From: CAVSRC01 sp963762605
Lineage (GTDB): Bacteria; Pseudomonadota; Alphaproteobacteria; Rhizobiales; Kaistiaceae
Assembly: GCA_963762605.1 (NCBI GenBank)
Contig: CAVXLJ010000019.1
Coordinates: 310,001 to 374,000, forward strand
Reading direction: 5' to 3'
Length of the DNA stretch: 64,000 nt
This document shows positions 58,872-64,000 of the stretch, one piece after another; the stretch's first letter is position 1, and every line of letters starts with the position of its first letter. Under the pieces are notes generated by a model that worked only from the letters and a program-made list of their open reading frames with translations, had not been told where the DNA came from and searched no databases. The translations under genes were made by a program, and so were the position numbers.

Positions 58872-59552
58872 GTGAGGAACCTGTTCGTGCCGATCCGGCG
58901 CGAGGGCTTGCCGTTCATCGCAGTTCTGCTGTTCATCGCCCTGTTCTTCGGCTGGTTCTGGCAGCCGATCCTGTGGATCGGCCTGATCCTCACCGCCTGG
59001 TGCGTCTATTTCTTCCGCGATCCGCCGCGCGTCACCCCGCTCGACCCCGATATCGTGGTGAGCCCGGCCGATGGCCGCGTCTCGGCGGTTGCCATCGGCG
59101 TGGCGCCGAAGGAACTCGGCCTCGGCGAGCAGAGCCGCCGGCGCGTGTCGATCTTCATGAGCGTGTTCGATTGCCACGTGAACCGCGCGCCGCTGCCCGG
59201 CACCGTCAAGCGCATCGTCTACACGCCCGGCAAGTTCCTGAACGCCGAACTCGACAAGGCGAGCGAGGGCAATGAGCGCAACGGCATCGTGCTCGACACC
59301 GTGCATGGGCCGGTCGGGACCGTCCAGATCGCCGGTCTCGTTGCCCGGCGCATCGCCTGCTTCGTCGGGGACGGGGAGGAGCTTGCGGCCGGTCAGCGGA
59401 TCGGCCTGATCCGCTTCGGTTCGCGTCTTGATGTGTGGCTGCCGCTGGCCTCCAACGTGCTGGTTTCCGAAGGGCAGCGGGCGGTCGCCGGCGAAACCGT
59501 CATCGCCCGCTTCGGCGAGCCGACCGCCGAGCGGCGCGTCAGGATCGACTGA
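58872..59552 (+). CDS. psd: Phosphatidylserine decarboxylase (short type), start probably frameshifted
   Basis: This pyruvoyl enzyme converts phosphatidylserine to phosphatidylethanolamine at the inner membrane. LFVPIRREGLPFIAVLLFIAL gives one or two membrane helices, FFRDPPRVTPLDPDIVVSPADGRV and IFMSVFDCHVNRAPLPGTV follow, and RFGSRLDVWLP (about residue 181) holds the self-cleaving Gly-Ser. As written it must begin at GTG 58872 with no ribosome site. ATG 58850, behind AGGAAAGG, encodes MESILEL, and removal of one G in CTCGGTGAGG would join it to VRNLFVPI exactly as family members begin. One extra base is therefore likely. pssA follows by 17 bases. Confidence 0.92.
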   Translation: MRNLFVPIRREGLPFIAVLLFIALFFGWFWQPILWIGLILTAWCVYFFRDPPRVTPLDPDIVVSPADGRVSAVAIGVAPKELGLGEQSRRRVSIFMSVFDCHVNRAPLPGTVKRIVYTPGKFLNAELDKASEGNERNGIVLDTVHGPVGTVQIAGLVARRIACFVGDGEELAAGQRIGLIRFGSRLDVWLPLASNVLVSEGQRAVAGETVIARFGEPTAERRVRID

Positions 59553-59569
59553 GCTTGCGGACCGAACCG

Positions 59570-60412
59570 ATGTCGCTGTTCCAGCCCTTCGACCCGGACG
59601 AGCCCGAGCGCATCAAGCGCCGCATGCCGCCCTTGCCGCAGGTGCCGCTCAGGCTGGTCCTGCCCAATCTGGTGACGCTGATTGCGCTGGTCACCGGCCT
59701 CACCTCCATCCGCATGTCGATCGAGCACAAGTTCGACCTGGCGGTGGCGCTCATCGCCGTCGCCGCGGCGCTCGACGGCATCGACGGGCGCATGGCGCGT
59801 TTCCTGAAATCGACGTCGCGCTTCGGTGCCGAGCTCGATTCGATCACGGATTTCCTCAATTTCGGCGTCGCGCCCGTCATCCTGCTCTATGTATGGGCGC
59901 TCGGTGAACTGCGTTCGGTCGGCTGGATGGCGGCGCTGATCTTCGCCATCTGCGCCGCGCTGAGACTCGCCCGCTTCAACGCCGCCCTCGATGCGCCCCC
60001 CAAGCCGGACTGGCACGCCAGCTACTTCGTCGGCGTGCCGGCCCCGGCCGGTGCGATGATCGTGATGCTGCCGGTCTATGTCGAATTCGTCGCCATCCCG
60101 CACGGTTTCCTGACCGCGCCGGTGGCCTTCGTCTACACGATCGCGATCGCCCTCCTGATGGTGTCGAAACTGCCGACCTGGTCGGGCAAGCTCATCGGCC
60201 GGCGCATTTCGCGCGAGCTGGTGACGCCGCTGTTCGTTGCGGGGGTGGTGATCGTCGCCTTCCTCGCCAGCTTCCCGTGGGAGACGATGACGGTGCTCAC
60301 CCTGTGCTATCTCGCCTCTCTGCCACTGTCATGGCACTCCTACCAACGCCATGTGCGGGCCGAGAGCGAGGCGGAGGCGGCAGCCGGCGGCGAAGAGGCT
60401 GAAAGGCCCTAG
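59570..60412 (+). CDS. pssA: CDP-diacylglycerol-serine O-phosphatidyltransferase
   Basis: A 280-residue inner-membrane enzyme that makes phosphatidylserine from CDP-diacylglycerol. LVLPNLVTLIALVTGLTSIRMSIE is the first helix. The CDP-alcohol signature is spread over ALDGIDGRMARFLKSTSRFGAELDSITDFLNFG (about residues 66-98), with the DGxxAR-Gx3Dx3D pattern complete. About eight helices follow. ATG 59570 lies 17 bases after psd, and the two form the usual psd-pssA operon. The stop overlaps the convergent small gene by 4 bases. Confidence 0.95.
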   Translation: MSLFQPFDPDEPERIKRRMPPLPQVPLRLVLPNLVTLIALVTGLTSIRMSIEHKFDLAVALIAVAAALDGIDGRMARFLKSTSRFGAELDSITDFLNFGVAPVILLYVWALGELRSVGWMAALIFAICAALRLARFNAALDAPPKPDWHASYFVGVPAPAGAMIVMLPVYVEFVAIPHGFLTAPVAFVYTIAIALLMVSKLPTWSGKLIGRRISRELVTPLFVAGVVIVAFLASFPWETMTVLTLCYLASLPLSWHSYQRHVRAESEAEAAAGGEEAERP

Positions 60413-60615
60413 CGGTAGCTCTTGAGCGCTTCGACCCGGTCGCTCAGCGGGACGTCCGGATAATCCTTGCGCATGGCGCCCAGAGCCGTCGCGCCGGTGC
60501 CCGGTGCCATCAGCCTGAGCATCTCGCGCATGCGTGCGATCTGCTCGTCGATCTCGGCCTGGGCGGCTTGGTGATCCGCCGACCTGGTCCCGTTTTTGCT
60601 CTTGGAATCATCCAT
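60409..60615 (-). CDS. Small conserved-looking hypothetical protein
   Basis: A 68-residue soluble protein: a charged N-terminus, then QAEIDEQIARMREMLRLMAP, a likely helix, and DYPDVPLSDRVEALKSYR at the end. AAAGG lies just before ATG 60615. The upstream in-frame GTG 60642 is a longer option. I recognise no domain. Its stop overlaps the pssA stop. Helical amphipathicity and codon use like its neighbours support a real gene. Confidence 0.6.
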   Translation of the reverse strand: MDDSKSKNGTRSADHQAAQAEIDEQIARMREMLRLMAPGTGATALGAMRKDYPDVPLSDRVEALKSYR

Positions 60616-60794
60616 GGGCCTTTGCTCACAATTCGAGACCACCAGAAGACTATTCGGGGAAGGTTGAGCATCGAACGTTAACGATGGATTAAGAAACGCG
60701 GTTGCACGGCCGCCCGCCAGGGCGGAATCATTGTCTCAAGGTCCGGCGATAACGCTTGCTTTGCTCACCGGAATTTCCCGCCAGAGGTGCCTTC

Positions 60795-61706
60795 ATGACC
60801 AGCCAATATCCGCGCGACATGATCGGTTACGGACGCAACCCGCCCGATCCGCAATGGCCGGATGGCGCCAACGTCGCCGTCCAGTTCGTCGTCAACTACG
60901 AGGAGGGCGGCGAAAACAACATCCTGCATGGCGATGCGGCCTCCGAGGCATTCCTGTCGGAGATCGTTGGTGCCCAGCCCTGGCAGGGCCAGCGCCACAT
61001 GAACATGGAGTCGATCTACGAATACGGCTCGCGCGCCGGCTTCTGGCGCCTGTGGCGCCTGTTCACCGAGCGCGGCATCCGGCCGACCGTCTATGGCGTG
61101 GCCATGGCGCTCGCCCGCAACCCGGAGGCGGTCGCCGCCATGAAGGAAGCCGAATGGGAGATCGCCAGCCACGGCCTCAAATGGATCGACTACAAGGATT
61201 ACACCGAGGAGGCCGAGCGCGAGCACCTGCACGAGGCGATCCGCATCCACGAAGAGGTCACCGGCTCGCGTCCGCTCGGCATCTACACCGGCCGCTCGTC
61301 TGTCCACTCGATCAAGCTGTCGGCGGAGGAGGGCGGCTTCGTCTATTGCTCCGACGTCTATTCCGACGACCTGCCGTACTGGATCGACAGCCCGCATGGG
61401 CCGTTCCTGCTCATCCCCTACACGCTCGACGCCAACGACATGCGCTTCGCCAGCCCGCAGGGCTTCAACTCCGGCGACCAGTTCTTCACCTACCTCAAGG
61501 ACGGCTTCGATTATCTCTGGGCGGAGGGCGAGAAGGGCGCGCCCAAGATGATGTCGGTCGGACTGCACTGCCGGCTGGTCGGCAGGCCGAACCGGACTGC
61601 CGCGCTTGCCCGCTTCATCGATTATGTCCAGTCGAAGGACAAGGTCTGGCTGCCGCGCCGCATCGACATCGCCTGGCACTGGCACGCCCACCACAAGCCC
61701 GGATGA
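60795..61706 (+). CDS. puuE: Allantoinase PuuE (polysaccharide-deacetylase fold)
   Basis: A 303-residue enzyme converting allantoin to allantoate. The N-terminal YPRDMIGYGRNPPDPQWPDGA is diagnostic. VAVQFVVNYEEGGENNILHGD, then ESIYEYGSRAGFWRLWRLF, WEIASHGLKWIDYKD, GIYTGRSSVHSIKL and WHWHAHHKPG follow. This subfamily replaces the first metal Asp of the fold and uses the late His/Glu region. ATG 60795 is preceded by AGAGG; the upstream frame start is less supported. No other purine-catabolism gene is visible in the window. Confidence 0.92.
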   Translation: MTSQYPRDMIGYGRNPPDPQWPDGANVAVQFVVNYEEGGENNILHGDAASEAFLSEIVGAQPWQGQRHMNMESIYEYGSRAGFWRLWRLFTERGIRPTVYGVAMALARNPEAVAAMKEAEWEIASHGLKWIDYKDYTEEAEREHLHEAIRIHEEVTGSRPLGIYTGRSSVHSIKLSAEEGGFVYCSDVYSDDLPYWIDSPHGPFLLIPYTLDANDMRFASPQGFNSGDQFFTYLKDGFDYLWAEGEKGAPKMMSVGLHCRLVGRPNRTAALARFIDYVQSKDKVWLPRRIDIAWHWHAHHKPG

Positions 61707-61803
61707 GGAAATCGGCTTGCGGCGCAAGGCGCGAAGGGATTGCGACGCGCTCCACAAACAAGAACGCCCCGGGCACAACGCTGCCCGACAGGCCAGAGCG
61801 CGT

Positions 61804-61850
61804 GTCCCGGGCGCAGCGCAGCACGGAGTAGTGCGCTGCAGACCCGGGAC
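61804..61850. repeat. REP-like nested palindrome
   Basis: Outer arms GTCCCGGG (61804-61811) and CCCGGGAC (61843-61850) enclose inner arms GCAGCGCA (61813-61820) and TGCGCTGC (61832-61839). Elements of this look are scattered between genes in Hyphomicrobiales. It lies directly at the presumed left boundary of the IS110 element. Confidence 0.7.
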
Positions 61851-61900
61851 CTACGAGCTGGATAGACCCCTGTGTGTCGAGGATGTGCCAAGATGAGGGT

Positions 61901-61965
61901 GCGGGCGGGAGATCGTTGGACCCCTGGTCTTTGAAGACCGCGATCCGGTCTTGATCCCCGCCCGC
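61901..61965 (+). ncRNA. Candidate bridge RNA region of the IS110 element
   Basis: GCGGGCGGG (61901-61909) pairs perfectly with CCCGCCCGC (61957-61965), and GATC (61911-61914) extends it against GATC (61953-61956) with one bulge. The enclosed 38 bases contain a second hairpin GGTCTTTGAAGACC (61926-61939). A structured RNA from the non-coding left end that guides recombination is established for IS110-group elements such as IS621. The loop assignment here is not attempted; the RNA may extend further to about 62036. Confidence 0.5.
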
Positions 61966-62036
61966 CCTTGAACACCCAACCTGGACAGTTGACCGAGGCC
62001 GGTTGCAACGGACCTCGCAGCACAGGGATAGGCACC

Positions 62037-62966
62037 ATGATCATAGCCCCTGGCTTCATCGGAATCGATGTCTCCAAAAGGCATCTCGACATCTTCGACC
62101 CCACCGCAATGCCGCAGCAACTCGATAACACTGCTGCAGCGCTCGCCGGCCTCATCGAAGGCTGGGCGCAGCGTGACGCCTTCGTGCTGTTCGAGGCAAC
62201 CGGCCACTACGACCGCGTCCTCAGACAGGCTCTCGCCGCCGCCGGCGTTCGCTTCGCCCGCGTCAATCCCAGCCGAGCCCGCGACTTCGCCCGCGCCGCC
62301 GGCTTCCTTGCCAAGACCGACGCCGTCGACGCCCGCATGCTGGCGGTCATGGCCCAATCCCTGTGCCCGCCGCCGCAGGACGACAGGGACGAGGAGCGCG
62401 AACGCCTCGCCCTTCTCAGCAAGCGCCGCGACCAGCTCGTCGCCATCCGCCAGCAGGAACGCACCCGCCGCAGCGAATGCTCCGATCCCGTCGCGCTCGA
62501 CAGCATCGCTGACCACATCGCCTGGCTCGATGCGGCGATCGAAGCCCTCAATGCGAAGATCGCCGCGGCCATTGCCGCCGCCGCCGATCTCGACCGCGAC
62601 CGCCGCCTGCTTGTCTCCGTCCCCGGCGTCGGCCCGGTCACCGCCACCGTCCTCCTCGCCCTGCTGCCCGAACTCGGCCGGCGTCCGCCCCGCCAACTGA
62701 CCGCTCTCGCTGGCCTGGCGCCCTTCAACAATGACAGCGGCACCCGTCGCGGCCAGCGCTCTATCCACGGCGGTCGCAAGCGCGTCCGCAACGCCCTCTA
62801 CGTCGCCGCCTTCAGTGCCGTCCACCACGCTCCACGCTTCATCGCCTTCTACAAACGCCTCATCGACGCCGGAAAACCCGCCAAGGTCGCCATCATTGCC
62901 GTTGCCCGCAAACTCCTCACCATCCTCAACGCCGTCATCAGGGATCAACAGCCCTTCCGAGCTTGA
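62037..62966 (+). CDS. IS110-family recombinase/transposase
   Basis: A 309-residue DEDD-Ser recombinase. The RuvC-like N-terminal domain has FIGIDVSKRHLDIFD (Asp about residue 10), VLFEATGHYDRVL (Glu) and KTDAVDARMLAVMAQ (Asp-Asp pair about 100). A coiled-coil-like helix spans 120-185. The C-terminal Tnp domain has LVSVPGVGPVTATVLLALLP and LTALAGLAPFNNDSGTRRG with the catalytic Ser, then GGRKRVRNALYVAAF. All key residues are present, so the element could be active. ATG 62037 is chosen by family length. Confidence 0.93.
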   Translation: MIIAPGFIGIDVSKRHLDIFDPTAMPQQLDNTAAALAGLIEGWAQRDAFVLFEATGHYDRVLRQALAAAGVRFARVNPSRARDFARAAGFLAKTDAVDARMLAVMAQSLCPPPQDDRDEERERLALLSKRRDQLVAIRQQERTRRSECSDPVALDSIADHIAWLDAAIEALNAKIAAAIAAAADLDRDRRLLVSVPGVGPVTATVLLALLPELGRRPPRQLTALAGLAPFNNDSGTRRGQRSIHGGRKRVRNALYVAAFSAVHHAPRFIAFYKRLIDAGKPAKVAIIAVARKLLTILNAVIRDQQPFRA

Positions 62967-63019
62967 CCCCCAAACACAGTTGCCGGATCTGCGGTGCGTC
63001 GTACGGCTCAGCCCCGTAG

Positions 63020-63081
63020 CCCGCAAGGAGCGAAGCGGATTGCGGGGCTGCTCCCCGGATTTCGCTCACGCTCCATCCGGG
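63020..63081. repeat. Pair of palindromic intergenic repeats right of the IS element
   Basis: CCCGCAA (63020-63026) faces TTGCGGG (63040-63046) and CCCGGAT (63054-63060) faces ATCCGGG (63075-63081). Both loops contain GGAGCG/CGCTC-type sequence, so the two units are related and in opposite orientation. No gene is seen between the IS and 63228. Confidence 0.7.
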
Positions 63082-63227
63082 TTACGTCGCTTCCACGCCC
63101 ATCAAAGCCAGCATGAGTGGGTCACGCGTGTCCCGGGCGACAAGGCACGACGGTGGTGGAGCCGGCCGCGCCGGCGCAGGCAAGGCCGAGTCTGCGCTGA
63201 CGCGAACGTCGGCTGAACCTGCTCGGG

Positions 63228-64000
63228 CTATCCCGCCGTACTCTCCACCAGCTCGGCGATCGCCGGCCGCGCCAGCAGCGTCGCCCGCTGCTCCGCGCTG
63301 AGCGGCACCAATGGCGGGCGCACCGTCAGCCAGGCTTCGTCACCGGTGAGCGCCGCCTTGATCGTCTTGACCGCCGCCACCGTCGGGAAATCGGCGAAGG
63401 ACTTGCGCACCGCGATCAGTGCTTCCTGGCGGGCCGGCGCATCGGGGTCCTTGTAGTGGGCGGCCTGCTCCGCAATGGCGCGGGCGTTGACATTGGCGGT
63501 GGCCGAAATGCAGCCGGCCGCGCCCCACTGCATTGCCTGGAGCAGATAGAGTTCCGCGCCGGGAAACACGGCGAAGCCCGGAAAGGCGTCGATGACCGCC
63601 TTGGTGTGTTCGGCGTCGCCGGAGGAATCCTTCATGCCGGCGATGACACCGGGAAACGCTTCCAGCAACCGGCCGGTAAGCGCGATCGACCAGCCCGCGG
63701 CCGCCATCGCCGGGAAGTGATAGAGCAGGATGCGCGGCACCTTCGGCCCGCACCGCTCGATGACCGTGGCAACGAAGGCGTAGAGCCCCTCATCGGAGAC
63801 GTTCTTGTAATAGAACGGCGGCAGCAGCAGCACGCCGGCGCCGCCGATCTCGCCGACATGGCGGGTGAGCGCCACCGCGTCGTCGATGGCTGAGGCGCCG
63901 GTGCCGGGCAGGAGCCGGGCCGGCGCAATCCCGTCCTCGACCAGCGCGTCGATCACCCGTCGCCGCTCGCCGAGCGTCAGCGAATTGGCTTCGCTCGTTG
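63228..64000 (-). CDS. DapA-family aldolase/dihydrodipicolinate-synthase-like protein, 3' part
   Basis: The gene enters from the right edge; about 258 C-terminal codons are present. NEANSLTLGERRRVIDALVE is the end of the family's GTTGExxSLT segment. LLPGTGASAIDDAVALTRHV, VLLLPPFYYKNVSDEGLYAF, RILLYHFPAMAAAG (Tyr) and VIAGMKDSSGDAEHTKAVI (Schiff-base Lys) are all conserved. The family includes DapA, N-acetylneuraminate lyase and keto-deoxy-sugar aldolases. LYHFP in place of the DapA YNVP/PGRT pattern suggests a non-DapA aldolase, substrate unknown. Confidence 0.87.
   Translation of the reverse strand, partial: TSEANSLTLGERRRVIDALVEDGIAPARLLPGTGASAIDDAVALTRHVGEIGGAGVLLLPPFYYKNVSDEGLYAFVATVIERCGPKVPRILLYHFPAMAAAGWSIALTGRLLEAFPGVIAGMKDSSGDAEHTKAVIDAFPGFAVFPGAELYLLQAMQWGAAGCISATANVNARAIAEQAAHYKDPDAPARQEALIAVRKSFADFPTVAAVKTIKAALTGDEAWLTVRPPLVPLSAEQRATLLARPAIAELVESTAG

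Larger units (their letters stand above)
61707..62036. other. 330-base gap: palindromic repeat plus the left end of the IS110 element
   Basis: 61707-61800 is ordinary intergenic DNA after puuE, 61804-61850 a nested palindrome, and about 61860-62036 the non-coding left part of the IS element with a strong RNA-like fold. No protein gene is supported. Confidence 0.6.
61860..62988 (+). mobile_element. IS110-family insertion sequence
   Basis: The element consists of a non-coding left end of about 175 bases, one transposase gene and a short right end. There are no terminal inverted repeats, as expected for the IS110 group. Its exact limits cannot be fixed by eye; GGAT occurs at 61860-61863 and 62985-62988 and may mark the junctions. 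Palindromic repeats lie on both outer flanks (61804-61850; 63020-63081), consistent with insertion into a REP-like target. Confidence 0.7.

Overview
The window reads as a chromosomal segment of a GC-rich alphaproteobacterium, most likely of the order Hyphomicrobiales (Rhizobiales). The reasons are: base composition; family content (two YkuD L,D-transpeptidases, DUF2865, class II DAHP synthase, an ApbC/Mrp protein without the CxxC motif, ThuA/ThuB, a Zur box of alphaproteobacterial type); and intergenic palindromes of a kind I associate with this order. Genus is not determinable by eye. There is no prophage, plasmid backbone, rRNA operon or CRISPR array. The one mobile element is an IS110-family insertion near the right edge.

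Layout. 1-8.5 kb: a truncated solute-binding protein gene, an ApbC/Mrp ATPase with an abnormal C-terminus that looks like a fusion to a decayed DUF2188 gene, an MFS permease, an APH-type kinase, a DMT permease, a SolA-like flavoprotein oxidase, a methyltransferase, a DUF971 protein and an L,D-transpeptidase. 8.7-11.3 kb: an O-methyltransferase and a thuA-thuB pair. 11.5-20.1 kb: two tandem 29-residue membrane micropeptides, then a xylose-type ABC importer (xylF-xylH-xylG) that runs with a 4-nt overlap into a di-haem oxidoreductase gene (frameshifted), a CRTAC1/FG-GAP protein and an M24-like protein. 20-26.8 kb: a BigR/SqrR-like persulfide-type repressor divergent from a DUF2892 membrane protein, glutamate-type dehydrogenase, a second sugar ABC importer without its own ATPase but with a propeller-like protein, and tRNA-Val(CAC). 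26.8-32.3 kb: gph, DUF2214, rpiA, DUF2059, gor and class II aroG. 32.5-35.8 kb: a NEW3-domain protein with its ABC ATPase and permease, closed by three consecutive hairpins. 35.8-42.7 kb: dienelactone hydrolase (frameshifted), a diguanylate cyclase, nadE, a RecD-like helicase, a second L,D-transpeptidase and a DUF2865 protein. 42.8-48 kb: the Zur-controlled zinc importer znuABC (znuA frameshifted), a lytic transglycosylase and two tandem paralogous secreted proteins. 48-53.8 kb: an unbroken chain of overlapping ORFs from cysS through a DUF559 nuclease-like protein, a VOC/histone-H1-tail fusion and three tandem GFA proteins, then a short duplicated cimA N-terminus and cimA itself. 53.8-64 kb: a LOG-family hydrolase, a Pro/Ala-repeat LysM protein, an ArsR repressor with a perfect operator overlapping an Atm1-type exporter, psd-pssA phospholipid synthesis, puuE allantoinase, the IS110 element and a truncated DapA-family gene.

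Two patterns cut across the window. First, five conserved genes carry what look like single-nucleotide indels (near 15.85, 35.88, 44.76, 51.90 and 58.87 kb). So many in one housekeeping region suggests assembly or sequencing error rather than five pseudogenes, and this should be settled before any biology is built on them. Second, the more unusual biology lies in small or hybrid items: the twin 29-aa peptides, the sugar-importer/di-haem/CRTAC1/M24 cluster, the truncated, synonymously diverged copy of the cimA start, the H1-tailed VOC protein, and the structured left end of the IS110 element, where a bridge RNA is expected.
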